DNA of 64,000 nt from Turnera subulata (GCA_028386065.3 JAKUCV010003363.1:204270-268269), one strand, 5' to 3'. Counted from the stretch's first letter, positions 11,199-24,067 are shown. Notes: a model not told the origin generated them from the letters alone. A program made the numbers and translations.

Positions 11199-12410
11199 CA
11201 AGTCCTGGTACATCAATTATTCTTGTTTAATTAATACATGCCATGTATAGAATTTAACATACAAAACATCTTCAGGAGAAATACCGTGAAATGCCGGTGA
11301 ATATTCTGCCTACCCGCTCGCCGGATTCCGGTCTACCCTCGCCGGAATAGTGACCCGAGCTCATCGGAGTGTTCACCAAAATCTCCAAGAACAATCTAAC
11401 AACACTGCTGAACACCAACACAATTCCAAATCAACCAATACCTATAGACCGCTTAAACGACCAAAGAACAAATTAAGGGTGTTGTTCACTTACCCGGAAT
11501 CGAATCCGTACATGGCAGTAACGGATCCACCTCCCAAAAGCATGGGTTCGTATCAGAGTTTCCACAACCAAAGCCCCAAACATTCTGCTTGTGAACTCAC
11601 GCGATAGCAATCACCACAATCGACCACCAAGACACAACACACCCACGGCCACCCCAAAATCCACACAAATCCGACCCACTGTCGGATCCACCAGCACTTC
11701 GAACACCAACCACCAACACGAATGTCAAACCCCAGCACAAAGCTCATGACACAGAAAGAAACCCAATTGGGTTAGTCACAGAATCCTGCAACCCAAAGGA
11801 GCCAAAGAGAAAGAAAGAAGAGAAAGAAGGGTGGCGGCTTACCGGCTATGGCGGCAGCGGCGTGGACTCAAACCTAGTCCTCGAGCCGCTGCTCGTCCTC
11901 CCCATCTCGTTGGAAACAACCCGCACCACTAGACGTTGGACCCGCATAAGACCAACACCAAACTCGTCGGCCTCCCTCTGCCAACAACTCGAAGAAGGCG
12001 GCGACGACTCGTGCCATCACGCAGCACACACACCGTCGCGCACAGAAGCCGGGTCTCGCCTTAGTCTCCTCTGCAGATAGCAGCGGCGACGGCGATATGG
12101 AGAAGGAAAGAGGCGGCGGCGTGAGCGCGGCTGCTCGGGACTCGGTGGCAGCGGCAAATAGATGAAGACGAGATGATGGCGGCGACTTGGTATCCGAGGA
12201 GAAGTAGAAACCGGTAATGGAGAAAATCCAGTGAAAGGAAAAGAAGAGAAAGAGATAAGGGAGTAACTGTGAAGCCACGATCCGGGAAGAGGAACCCGAG
12301 AGCAAATCGTGGGAGAAATTCGTGGGGAGTGGCTGTGGCGGCAGCAAAATGAAAAGGAAAGAAGAAAAGAAGAAAAGAAGAGAAACTTAGGGTTTTGACC
12401 CGCCAGGCCC

Positions 12411-12510
12411 AAAACGACGTCGTGTCGTATGCCTTGGCGCGGTCAACCCGCCCCCGTTGACCAGCTTTAGTTTTTTTTTTTCTTATCCTTTACTAAAACG
12501 ACGTAGTTTT
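12411..12510. promoter_or_regulatory. Pair of ACGT-core palindromes in LARD-1 LTR
   Basis: AAAACGACGTCGTG at 12411-12424 and AAAACGACGTAGTTTT at 12495-12510 flank a GGTCAACC-containing segment. Equivalent pairs occur in the other LARD-1 LTR (17177-17276), in LARD-2 (32114-32243) and in the solo LTR (51368-51489). ACGT cores are typical bZIP sites. Use as an LTR enhancer is an inference. Confidence 0.5.
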
Positions 12511-12736
12511 AATAAGAACTACCATAAACTTCCCGTCTCACTCCAAAACACGATTAATTCCGATGAACCCCAAACAAATGACAATACCAACTTAAATTAA
12601 ATACTCCTCCATGGATGATAACTTACTTTCCACATCCAAATAACCCGGAAATTCCTCGAGGATAAAATTGGAAATAGAATTTCAAAAATTCCGAAAAATT
12701 TATAGAGATTAAATACTGAAAATTCGGGGCGTTACA

Positions 12737-14180
12737 GTTCTACCCCGCTTAACAAAATTTCGTCCTCGAAATTTCAAGATAAGTCAAGCAACCAAGTGCT
12801 TAGCTGACACAAACAAGTGTCACCCGGTATCAAAATACCGTCGGCCAAACCACCAAGTAGAACCATCATGTCCATCAAATACATTTCCAAGCAAGAACTC
12901 CAATATACCCAAGTCAATCATCGACTTAGTCTAACATGATCAATAGATCATAAGATCAAAGCTCTAAACAAAGAATCTTATCCAATCATAATCAACAATA
13001 TTGATACTAGAACCCATAAACCGTTTCATTTACCATCAATCAACCAAAAATGTGTCCAATCTTTTAACCCATTACACATATCCTCTAACACAGAACCCCA
13101 AGTCGTTACCTAAATAACAAGATCATCACTCCCAATGTGAACACCTCAAAACCAAAAATTCATAATCAATTCCATGATCTGAACCTCAATGTGTTTTCTC
13201 TATCACACACCAATTCAGCCAAAATCGTATATATCTCGGATCATACTTTAGACACTAAAAACCACTCGTTACCCAAAACTTCATAATCTAATTCTATACC
13301 ATAGATTCCTTAAGACCCAAACATCCTTGCCTAACTCATACTTTTAAATCTATTCCCCAAGCCATACTAACATGAACATCAAAGTTTCTTCATCAAAGAA
13401 CATAAAACATCAGTGTATCTCTCATCAGATCATTAGCTAACTAGCATTTGTTTTGCAATCCCCGAGATCACCTCAAAATCAAACCTCAATGTAGACATAC
13501 TTCCGACATCCTCATCCAGCACATGAACTATAACCTCAACAAAGATTCGTGATCAAAACTTTTTTTTTTTCACCCTCACCCTTAATACTCCAAAACTCAC
13601 AAAATTAATTGCCTCAAGTATCTTTAAAAGATATTTTCCCAAATATATCATTGAAGATTAATTCAAGAAATTATCATCTCGAACTCCAACCGGGATCAGA
13701 TCCTTATTATAATCACAAGTAAATTCAAATTCTTGAAATCAGCAAATCAGACCACAAATAATATGATCACCAAGATTACAAGAATCCTATCCACAAGTAC
13801 CACATCAGATCATCTTTTGATAGATATAAACTCCAAAACAAAACCGATGGTTCTTACTTGTATTGGCCAGTTCCACACAGCCAAGAAACATACACAAAGA
13901 ATCAAGAGTCTACACTGACTCTAATAGATCACTGGATATACCACAAAGCAAACCTTGCAACAGCCTAAGCTATGAAGGTAAGCATATCATTTCATCAATA
14001 ATACCGGGTCACTCCGACCCTCAGCAGGTGCATGTCCTCCACCGGATCCATAGACAACTTCACTATATGCCTGCATAAGACAATGCATTAACAGACTCAA
14101 AAAGGAGCAGATTTATGCACATAAGGGCACAAAACATATCAAGACATCCCAAAGGATCTACAGCCGGCTCCGCTACCAAC
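12737..14180 (-). other. LARD-1 interior, non-coding apart from a gag-start relic
   Basis: On the minus strand it begins with a PBS (TGGTAGCGGAGC, 14167-14178). About 115 nt later comes a short ORF, 14051-13995 (18 codons, MDPVEDMHLLRVGV). The interior ends with the TTTCGAGGACGAAATTT block and a purine-rich tract at 12737-12755. The short ORF and its surroundings match LARD-2 closely, as does most of the interior. No gag-pol domain is present. The AT-rich remainder carries no ORF I can support. Confidence 0.75.
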
Positions 14181-17100
14181 TGAAACGCCCGTGTCCCAAT
14201 TTATAAATATAAGTTATAAATTAATTATAGATTGACCAAATTGCCCTTATCATTTCCCGGGACACCCGTATCCCAAAATTATCCATTAAGGAATGTATAG
14301 CATGTGAAGTGACCAAAATTCCCTTCTCCCCGGGATACAATATCAACAACATAATCAATGAACAATTATACAATAAATTACACAACGAGTATGCAGCGGA
14401 AGACTATACATATGATAACATGTATGCAGTGAACTCTATGGATCCGACCCGAGGAGAGGAAAGCACCGCCACCTACTAATATGCTCTTTTGATCATCGAT
14501 CAGCTAACCTGTGTAAAACTGTGAGGGGGTGAGACCAACCACTGTCTCACCGCAAACAAATAAACCAATAATATACAATACAAATCAACTACAAGTACAC
14601 TGGCATCAGGCAACAACAATCACAATGCACAAACAAGTCACAAAACACACACAAGTCATTATCAGACTACAAACCATCACTAATCATTACTTATTCTATT
14701 ATCGTTGTTATTAGGTTTGAATATTTTATTAGGGCCCTCTACTGTGTGCGTCGAGCTCGGTCCCGTCTCATGAGACAACCAGGCATAAGCCCAAATAAAC
14801 CAGGCACGAAGCCCAAACATATCCATAGAGAGAGAGAGAGAGACAGAGAGAAAGAGGGTGGTAGAAAGGGGGAGATAGAAAGAGGGTGGTAGAACCGGCC
14901 ATCACAGGCCCACATGCTAACCCGCATGCCACCCCGAGGGGTATTACTTCCCGCTCGAACCAACCGGTCAACAGCCCCACAGTAGAATTATTATAGTATT
15001 TAATTCTCAATTATCCTTTAAGAATTGTACCATACGTTATTTCAAACATGGTTGTGTGGATTTAATAACTTATTTTCAAATCCGGGCCTCCAGCCCACAG
15101 TCCACCACACAAACCACAAAACCATTTATCACGTTATTTAACACGCAATACAAGTCATGCTCGACAGGCATATTAAATCACACTGGTACACAGTTCACAA
15201 AATCATGCACACTGCATCAGAGGTATCATCAATATATACAATTTACAATTAACAACATCAGCACATCAAACAAGCATGCATACAGCATTCAAGACCAACA
15301 ATTAATACCACTTTATATACCAAGACAATTAACCGAGCATTGTAGGCAGTAATGCATACAAAGGTTTATAAGTCCTCACCTGCTATAAAATTGCCTTGGA
15401 AGAAAATCCGGTACACTGCCTTGCCTCGACATGCCCTATATATTAACACAACATGATCACTTACATGACCAGCATAGAACATGACAGATGCAAACTAATT
15501 ATGTGGCTAAATCCTTGTATCGACCTAAGCATTCTAGCCCGATTATGTCCGTCAAACGTGAGTCCAGGTCCGATACTACCAAGGTCAGAGTCAAGCCCAA
15601 AGATCCGATCCCACTAATGGTCCACATCTCCATTATGTCACGGGTCTATGGTTCACAAGTCTAAAGCCCAACTAAGTCCAAAATCCTTATCCAGTTTAAA
15701 GTCCACATTTAAATCAATATATGTCCTTGGGCTTAAAGTCAATCTCTTATAAGTCCAATTATCATTTCTCTAATTAATGCATCAAATATCAGGCTTGGGC
15801 CCGGTTTCTTAATTCTCGCTCTATGGTCATACCCGAACCCAAGATCCTCCGACCTAAGGAAATTTCGCACCTCGGAGACATTCCGGCCATGTGCCACTCA
15901 CTCCCACACACGATTTCCACTAATCCCGGCACTCACTCCCACACACGATTTTCACTAATCCCGGCAAGTCCCGGTACATCAATTATTCTTGTTTAATTAA
16001 TACATGCCATGTATAGAATTTAACATACAAAACATCTTCAGGAGAAATACCGTGAAATGCCGGTGAATATTCTGCCTTCCCGCTCGCCGGATTCCGGTCT
16101 ACCCTCGCCGGAACAGTGACCCGAGCTCGTCGGAGTGTTCACCAAAATCTCCAAGAACAATCTAACAACACTGCTGAACACCAACACAATTCCAAATCAA
16201 CCAAGCAATACCTATAGACCGCTTAAACGACCAAAGAACAAATTAAGGGTGTTGTTCACTTACCTGGAATCGAATCCGTACATGGCAGTAACGGATCCAC
16301 CTCCCAAAAGCATGGGTTCGTATCAGAGCTTCCGCAACCAAAGCCCCAAACATTCTGCTTGTGAACTCACGCGATAGCAATCACCACAATCGACCACCAA
16401 GACACAACACACCCACGGCCACCCCAAAATCCACACAAATCCGACCCACTGTCGGATCCACCAGCACTTCGAACACCAACCACCAACACGAACGTCAAAC
16501 CCCAGCACAAAGCTCATGACACAGAAAGAAACCCAATTGGGTTAGTCACAGAATCCCGCAACCCAAAGGAGCCAAAGAGAAAGAAGGGTGGCGGCTTACC
16601 GGCTATGGCGGCAGCGGCGGCGGCGGCGTGGACTCAAACCCAGTCCTCGAGCCGCTGCTCGTCCTCCCCATCTCGTTGGAAACAACCCGCACCACTAGAC
16701 GTTGGACCCGCATAAGACCAACACAAAACTCGTCGGCCTCCCTCTGCCAACAACTCGAAGAAGGCGGCGACGACTCGTGCCATCACGCAGCACACACACC
16801 GTCGCGCACAGAAGTCGGGTCTCGCCTTAGTCTCCTCTGCAGATAGCAGCGGCGACGACGATATGGAGAAGAAGAGAGGCGGCGGCCTGAGCACGGCTGC
16901 TCGGGACTCGGTGGCAGCGGCGAATAGATGAAGACGAGATGATGGCAGCGACTTGGTATCCGAGGAGAAGTAGAAACCGGTAATGGAGAAAATCCAGTGA
17001 AAGGAAAAGAAGAGAAAGAGATAAGGGAGTAACTGTGAAGCCACGATCCGGGAAGAGGAACCCGAGAGCAAATCGTGGGAGAAATTCGTGGGGAGTGGCT

Positions 17101-17502
17101 GTGGCGGCAGCAAAATGAAAAGGAAAGAAGAAAAGAAGAAAAGAAGAGAAACTTAGGGTTTTGACCCGCCAGGCCCAAAACGACGTCGTGTCGTATGCCT
17201 TGGCGCGGTCAACCCGCCCCCGTTGACCAGCTTTAGTTTTTTTTTTTCTTATCCTTTACTAAAACGACGTAGTTTTAATAAGAACTACCATAAACTTCCC
17301 GTCTCACTCCAAAACACGATTAATTCTGATGAACCCCAAACAAAGGACAATACTAACTTAAATTAAATACTCCTCCATGGATGATAACTTACTTTCCACA
17401 TCCAAATAACCCGGAAATTCCTCGAGGATAAAATTGGAAATAGAATTTCAAAAATTCCGAAAAATTCATAGAGATTAAATACTGAAAATTCGGGGCGTTA
17501 CA
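14181..17502 (-). repeat. LARD-1 5' LTR
   Basis: Full-length partner of 9414-12736 with only scattered substitutions and small indels. One example is a short deletion or insertion of the GAAAGAAGA region near 16580 and extra GGC triplets near 16612. It ends GGGGCGTTACA before the target pentamer CCCAC. Confidence 0.9.
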
Positions 17503-17507
17503 CCCAC

Positions 17508-20400
17508 TAGGATTAAAACGCTAATCTCGCTCCCACTTAGAACAAGAACTATCTTTATCGCTCCCACTTGGAACAACAAGATTACAACAAGGTTACTTTT
17601 ATTCGGACTTGATGATGAGGAAGTTTATTGATGAGAAACTAATTCATCATCTGTGAAAATCCTCCCACTCGAATGAAGTAATCCTTGCACGTCTTAATCT
17701 TCTTCCTCAAATAAAGATAGGCATTAACCTACCTCAACCTTCTTAAGAAACTCATTCACAAAGAATGTAACATCTGTTGGTCTAAACTCAGTTACACTCC
17801 CATACCGGATTCAACGGATCAATGGATCGCTCAAGGCAAGTTCTGTTGACTTATAAACATATAACCTTTGAGGTTAGTAAGTATCTCATAAGATACTTGT
17901 CTTCCTCTGAAGGCACATCTTTCCAGGTAGAGAGGAATAGTGTTTATAAGTAGCACAACTTTCAAGGTTACTAAAACACTTGGTTCTAATCCACAACATA
18001 TGCAGAGTAGTTGTAACTGACAATATAGACATACTGTTAAGTATATAGGCAACAGTCAATCTAAACATTACCCATGTGGGAATAAGATTTGCGGCTTTCA
18101 TTTACTTAACCATTACAAAAAGCATTCCATCATGTCACTCTACGACACATTTTATTATAGAGTATTGGGGATAGTCAAGTAATGCACTATACCCTTTCAT
18201 CACATACCCTACTAATTGGATTGACAAAACGATCACAATTAGTTATGAAGATCTTATATCTTCGTATCTAATTAATTTTCCATTAAGCTCATGTAGCTTT
18301 AGAAACAACTTAATGCCTCAAAAATAGAAAAATTAAATAGATATAATTGGGCATAATGAATAAAATGATGAATTACATGCTTTTGCCTAGTCCAAACATG
18401 AATGGACCAGCAGATGTCCAAGTGGACAAATAACAATGAAGAGTTGGCATCAATCAGTTTACCGGATGGTCAATAATCAGCTAGATAACACTCACAAGCA
18501 GACAATTCTACTTGTATAATGCTTGGAAGCAAACATTATTTGCTAACCTTTGCATTCTCTGTTGGTCTGTATGACCAATTCTAGCATTATTCAGTAATAA
18601 GACTAAAGCCATCTAAAATTGAACCAGAATCAATTTTATAATTTTTCATGAAAGTATGTATGGTTATTAAAACCAAGACATGTTAGAAAAGAAATCTATC
18701 ATGTAAGATTACAACTCATATGTTACACAAGACCAACTTGTATGATATGAGTATTTACGCAACACCGTATTGTTGCCACTTATATGTCAAAGCGTTTAAT
18801 CTCCATGTGAGACTTAACGTTGATCAAGTATTACATCTCCATACAATATAATGTGTGACTACTGAGTCTATAATTCACTAAGAATTATATTCAGTTACAC
18901 ACAAAATAAAACAGCCGCAAACACAAATTTTGCTAGCTCATGCAAAGTAAAGTACCACATCGTACTATACAATTTCATCATTGGAAAATGACCCTTTTGG
19001 TCATCATTGCAACACTTTTGTTACAACAGTACTTTGCATTATATGGTTTGTCGTACTGATCTGTCTTCAACTTTCATTACAACATTGATGATCACAAGAG
19101 CACTTTTGCTCTACCGGCACATATTGGAATACTGAATTTCAGATTTCATAATAACTTATAAAGCAGTAATTATATTTAACAAATAAAATACACAAAAGGA
19201 TCACACTTAAGGTATAATGTTCAACATACATATATATATAATGCTAAGCTTCGTTTGGCTAAGTTAGTAATCACATACATAACCCGGAGTCGAAAGTTCA
19301 CTATGTTCCCAGTCATCGTCCTAAAGTTGAATGTATAATGAAAATTAATTTAACCAGTAACACAGCTAAGCATTAATCATGCTCCAGACAACATATTTGT
19401 CAAGTACAATTTTATAATCCCATGTGGAATATAAGTTGAACAACCCAACAATGTTAAACTAATTAACATGTGATGCTAAACTAAATAGCAACTAGTTCAT
19501 AATGTTAAACCAATTAACATTAAAACAGGTAATCGTGTATTACGCATGCTTGAACCGTTGGGTAAATATTTCTCGTGCCAAATTCACAAAGAAAATGGTC
19601 TAGAAATATTTGGATTGTATTTTATTGGTGATAAAACATAAACACAAAATTTATGTCGAAAGAATTAGTCCATGTGACTAATTTCTTTATCTGGATCTAT
19701 TAAGAAAAGTATTGAAACCCTTCATAATTTTATTCTAAGGCGTATGCTATAAAATAAATTTAATTAGACCATATGTCTAGCATGGACAAATTTTACCAGA
19801 TATAAAAATAAAATTTATTTAGACCGTGTGTCTAAAAAAAAAATTATTTTTGATATCGTTCGTCTCTTCTAAAAAAATATAATAATATTAGACTTTTGTC
19901 TCGATTAATTTTATTTTATATAGGCCATAACCCCATAAAATAAAATAATTAGACCATATGTCTAACATAGACAATCTAATTTTTAGACCATATGTCCAAA
20001 AAAAAAAATTTATTATTATTATATTTTCTTTGACCATATGTCAATAGAAGAAATTTGATTTAGACCATATGTCTAAAAAAGGACCATCTCTTCTAAAAAA
20101 AATATTAGACTTATAGTCATTTTTACTAGGTGTCAAACCCAATAAAAAATAATAATTTAAACCATATGTCTAAAATAAGTCCATATTATTTTATTCAACC
20201 ATATGCTGATAGAAAGAAATCAATTTTAGACCGTCTGTCTAAAATAAGTCAATTTTATTTTTATTGCCCATGTAAAAGAGAAATTAATTTAGACCGTATG
20301 CCTAAATTAATTTTAATTAAACCATATGTTTAATATATAAGCCATACAAAATAAAATTAATAAGACCTTATGTCTTAAATAAATGGTCCATAGGCCTTGT
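17508..20400 (-). pseudogene. copia-A 5' interior, heavily decayed
   Basis: By position this should hold gag, protease and integrase of copia-A on the minus strand. It is AT-rich and full of stops. I cannot recognise a domain with confidence, and the longest open stretches are about 70 codons. The part nearest the 5' LTR (19766-20375) is a motif array rather than coding sequence. Confidence 0.45.
19766..20375. repeat. Array of about 14 AGACCATATGTCT-type near-palindromes
   Basis: A 13-bp motif AGACCATATGTCT recurs every 25-65 bp with variants AGACCGTGTGTCT, AGACCGTCTGTCT, AGACCTTATGTCT and AAACCATATGTTT. It is separated by A/T-rich spacers, several with A-runs. Arms AGAC/GTCT pair, and in one variant both arms changed to AAAC/GTTT. 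It lies in the 5' untranslated or early gag part of copia-A. Confidence 0.75.
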
Positions 20401-21480
20401 GCCCATTAAATTGTCCAACCCAATTATTATAGGCTACCAATAGCCCATATAATCACGCAACCAAAAGCCCAGTCATTATCTAGGCTAAGGCTAGGCTCGG
20501 CTCCGTTTGGCTGACGTCCCAGGTTCGGCTCGGTACAGCCAGCAGACATATCCGGCTCGGCTTGCCGACATTTCAACCTTTTTTTTTGTGAAACACTCAC
20601 AGCCACACGATTGAATTAATCACAGCCGTTGGATTTGAGAAGGATGCCCTAGGCATCATCTTCTCCAACAACACGCAGCCAACGACAGCCGCCGCCATCT
20701 GCAAGCGCAGCCACCACCGCCGCAGCCGGAGAAGACGAGAAGGACCGCCATGGCCTGTGAGGAGCCGTCGCCACCTCAGTCTCGAGCTTTCACAGGTAGA
20801 TGCAAACGGATTGCAGCCGGAAACTCCTCACCGTCTCGTCAGCCGCCATCAGTCGCCAGGGCGAGGGAGTGCGGGCACCGAAGCGGCGCGAGGACAGATG
20901 CCACACTAGCGTTGTGCTGTGCTCGTGCAACCTGATTCGCCGCCTCGACGCGCCCGAGTACGACTCATTCGTGAGCTGCCATCTACAGCTCAGGCAACGC
21001 GGCGTAGTGGTGCAACCACCGTGAGTGGTGCTGCGATGTGCGCCTCCTTCTGGTTCGGTCGCCACCGTGTGCAGCGTGTCTGTGCCATGCCGCCGTCCGC
21101 AGCAATCCATGCCTTATCCGCCTCCATGTGCAGCATGATGTGGATGGTATCGGATCGGGTTCCTTTGTTCCATTGTTCTCCAACAAGAACACAGGTCCAG
21201 AATTTTCCTTTTATTTTTTTTACCAATAAAATATGCAAGCGCAGTATATACAATCCCTGTATTGTATATTTTGTGAATAGTTAATACAATCATGTTTGTA
21301 TTGAATTACACATACATACGACCATATACATGTAATCGATTATTCACCAAAAAAATGGAATTGAATGCAGAAATCGAACAAATCGATAAAATGTAATATA
21401 TCAATCCCATATAAACGACCGTAGATTCCATGAAAAATTATTCTACATTTACACAAAATCATAGAATTAATCAGAATACA
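20400..21480 (-). other. copia-A leader with a GC-rich segment
   Basis: Between the 5' LTR/PBS and the motif array lies about 1.1 kb with a sharply GC-rich core (about 20640-21130). The core has several overlapping open frames in both strands, up to 121 codons, none of which I recognise. The outer parts are AT-rich. It could be a normal leader, an insertion, or a captured host fragment. Confidence 0.4.
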
Positions 21481-21483
21481 AGC

Positions 21484-21503
21484 CTTATGGCACCGCTACC
21501 AAT
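21484..21503 (-). other. Primer-binding site of copia-A
   Basis: Immediately inside the 5' LTR the minus strand reads TTGGTAGCGGTGCCATAAGG. This resembles the initiator-Met PBS TTGGTATCAGAGCC with changes at three positions. Confidence 0.75.
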
Positions 21504-21826
21504 GAAGGATTTCATGTACATATACATAACATAACATAGATAAGAACACTTATCTGTAAGAGTGAAGCGGAAGCGTTTGCAGGATCGGGAGCCGCGGCTT
21601 GGATTACTGGTCGGTAGAGACCGTCACAGTGTGTCGGATCGGCCTCCTAATTTCCACGGTCTAAACCCTAGAATGCAGTAAGCAGGTTATCTGTGTTTGT
21701 ACACAACACATGTGTATCATTCATTGTATTTCAGCCTCCCCTTGTGGTGGCTTATATAATGTACTAGTTGGGCTCAGTTGGGCTTAAGTGAGCACCCCTC
21801 ATGGATGGACTCACTATTTTTCAACA
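21504..21826 (-). repeat. copia-A 5' LTR
   Basis: 323 bp. Read on the minus strand it begins TGTTGAAAAATAG and ends ATCCTTCA. A TATA element (TATATAA, minus, about 21753-21759) fits an LTR promoter. It is the uninterrupted version of the LTR that carries the gypsy-type insertion at 2623. Confidence 0.9.
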
Positions 21827-21831
21827 GGAAG

Positions 21832-22215
21832 ACCCTTCCATTTCCATAGTGGTTTTCAAGGTTCGATTGACGAGGGCTCCTGTGGACCACGAACGAATTG
21901 GTAAGCAGTCTTTACAGAACACTGCCCAAAGCTAGTATGCTCCCATATAGTTAGATCTTCATCATAGTAGTGGAAATGTAGTATCGGAGGGTGACAACAT
22001 CCCAATCTTCATTTGCATTAACATAAGAAGCCACAGTTTTATGCAAATGTTCTTTTAGGTATGGGTTGGAGGGCTTGAGACTTGAGAACCCCACTCCCGC
22101 CAAGCCAATTATCTGTCCAAAATATGATGTCCCGCTAAAAAATGATGTCCGGCCAATTATCTCCATGCTCACATTTTTTAGCCTTGCAGACAAGGCACCA
22201 AATTTGTGTCCCAAC
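21832..22215 (-). pseudogene. LINE fragment (LINE-1, 5' part)
   Basis: Minus-strand translation gives the region between RT and the zinc-binding domain of plant LINEs. Visible parts are a VASYVNANEDWDVVTLR segment (about 22050-22000), then, after a frameshift near 21957, IWEHTSFGQCSVKTAY and KPLWKWKGLPKIH. The latter reads across the copia-A TSD into 2469. A Trp codon has become TGA near 21860. The right boundary is uncertain. Confidence 0.75.
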
Positions 22216-22585
22216 AAATGATGTCCGGCTAAAAAATTTGCTAAAACTCATTAAAAACTGTTACCGTATCCTCGTCGTCCAAAACTGGAAGTAATCTAAA
22301 AAACGAAACAAAACGCTAAAGCTTCCTTACAACAAAAGAATTGTAAGTAGTAAAGGAAAGTATTTTGACATTAAAGTGGTGCTGACAAGTTTATAGTGAT
22401 TCTTGCTAACAACATTCAAGAGCTTGATCACAGGTGGTATGACATATCTGCTGTACCAAAAATTTATAAAACCAAACCCTTCCCAAAAAAAAAGTCAAAA
22501 TTTCCTAGTTTACATGATAGGAGTGCCGTCAATGCTTTGCCAAAGTTAATATAAGAAACATTTTTAGACTTTAGAGAGCTTGGAA
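22216..22585. other. 3' flank of the MATE gene
   Basis: About 370 bp between the LINE relic and the MATE stop codon. It presumably includes the 3' untranslated region, with several T/A-rich stretches on the minus strand but no certain polyadenylation signal. No other feature is seen. Confidence 0.4.
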
Positions 22586-24032
22586 TCACGCAAGTTGAGG
22601 ATTTTGTTCTTCGGAATCCGCTAGAAACCATTTGTTAACCCTGTTACGAGCTAGAGTTACCTGCGGATAGTTAAAACCAGTAGAAACGAGTCATGTATTT
22701 GCCGTAGGCCACAGTCAGGACAAAAAAAAAAAAGAAAAAGAAAAAGGAAGCTAATGGTGAAAAATCGATACCTGTTTATCCCAGTCAGTTCTGCAGGTGA
22801 GAATAATTAGTACAATAGTTTGGATAAATGTTCCAAACAGCATCCCAACCCAAACGCCCTACAACACAATCATTGAATAAGGTTAGAAACAGAAAGGTGC
22901 AAAGGACAACAACCATTGAAAAAAGACTAACCAAAACAAAAAGAAGCGCAAAACTAAATAAAAACACTTTGAATCATTGGCCTCCCTTTTGTCTTCTTTC
23001 AAGCAATTCACAAAACAATGTGACCACAATCATAAGACACCAGGACAAGTTGCAACTATAGCTTTGAACTCTCAATGGATACACGTTTATTGACACTAGG
23101 TTTAGCCGTTAATTAAGAGGGGTGTTATCAAATATGTAATTTTTGGAAGGAATTTGCACTTTCAGATTTGTAGAAAATTTAGAGGGAAAGCAACACAACT
23201 CACCTTGACTTGCAGATCAAAAACATAGCCAAGCACAACTCCAATGGGAATGCCAATGAGGTAGTAGCAAGCTATGTTGACATATGCTACCACACTCTGC
23301 CATCCAGCCCCAATGGCAACACCTATTTAACAGAATAGATAACCAACACGTCAACAAAATAATGTTGCTTGATATCGATTCATAAAAGAAACAAAAAGAA
23401 AAAAAAAAGAAAGAAAAACCCCACAAAGTGCTTAATCATTTCGTGACTACAATTTAGTTCTCTTGGATTAGGTTCACGATAGCTCAAAAAGATATAGCCC
23501 CAGAAATAGGAAATATACCAGAAAGCACGGGTTGTACGCTGTTCATCAGTATAGAGAAGGCTAGTAGTGGTGAAAGATCTGCAACTGCTGCTGCCACCTT
23601 GTCACTTTCCGTGAATATGTAGGCTAGCCTTTCTCTCAGAAACAAGAAGATGACAAACAGCACGAGGCCGATTGAAAATGATGTCATAACTATCATCACA
23701 ACCGAGAATTTTGCAGCCTTCGGGCTACCTCTGCCTAGTTCATTGGACACTCGAACACTGAAATTTCCCAGACAAAATAAACAAGGAACAAGAAGAAGTT
23801 CAGCTGTCGGATACATGCATGCAAATATCGATCGTATGGTAATCTGCTTGGTTTTGGCACAAGGAGAGAGCAGATTCCATTACTAGAGAATGGGGAGAAG
23901 ACTTATTAATAGAGGATACTAGTACCTTGCAGCAGCCAAGAAGCCAAGAGATATCATCATTTCCCATCCATTGATGTTGATGCTGAAAATGACAAAATGC
24001 TTAAGCAATTCTTCAATGACAGCATTTATTTG

Positions 24033-24067
<35 letters not shown>

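Larger units (their letters stand above)
9414..12736 (-). repeat. LARD-1 3' LTR
   Basis: In plus orientation it begins TGAAACGCCCGTG and ends GGGGCGTTACA, so the LTR ends form an imperfect 10-bp inverted repeat. It contains a purine-rich tract, two 35-bp tandem repeats, a GC-rich stretch at about 11840-12130 and ACGT-core palindromes at 12411-12510. Short ORFs in the GC-rich part are low-complexity and I do not count them as genes. Confidence 0.9.
9414..17502 (-). mobile_element. LARD-1: large non-autonomous gypsy-type LTR element
   Basis: LTRs at 9414-12736 (3323 bp) and 14181-17502 (3322 bp) flank an interior of only 1444 bp without gag-pol. Flanking pentamers are CCTAC (9409-9413) and CCCAC (17503-17507), one mismatch apart. 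Orientation is minus: the PBS lies beside 14181 and the PPT beside 12736. The conserved TTTCGAGGACGAAATTT block before the PPT is typical of plant chromovirus-type gypsy elements and suggests its autonomous parent. The LTRs look about 98% identical by eye, so the insertion is young. It sits inside copia-A. Confidence 0.9.
2475..21826 (-). mobile_element. Ty1/copia retrotransposon copia-A, nested host element, minus orientation
   Basis: The 3' LTR (2475-6795, interrupted) and 5' LTR (21504-21826) are copies of one sequence of about 323 bp. They are flanked by an identical 5-bp TSD, GGAAG, at 2470-2474 and 21827-21831. A PBS adjoins the 5' LTR (21484-21503) and a PPT adjoins the 3' LTR (6796-6810). 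Removing the two younger insertions (2623-6614 and 9414-17502) leaves about 7.3 kb. Decayed copia RT and RNase H are readable at about 7990-9060. The other coding domains are too eroded to delimit. The insertion split a LINE. Confidence 0.9.

Noticed and set aside
11874..12412. Overlapping 157- and 131-codon minus-strand ORFs in LARD-1 LTR, repeated at 16634-17178
   Set aside because: Low-complexity sequence conserved only because the two LTRs are young copies. Two frames are open at once and neither resembles a known protein.
20790..21284. Several ORFs of 70-121 codons in the copia-A leader
   Set aside because: Mutually overlapping on both strands, no recognised motif. Reported only as a GC-rich region.
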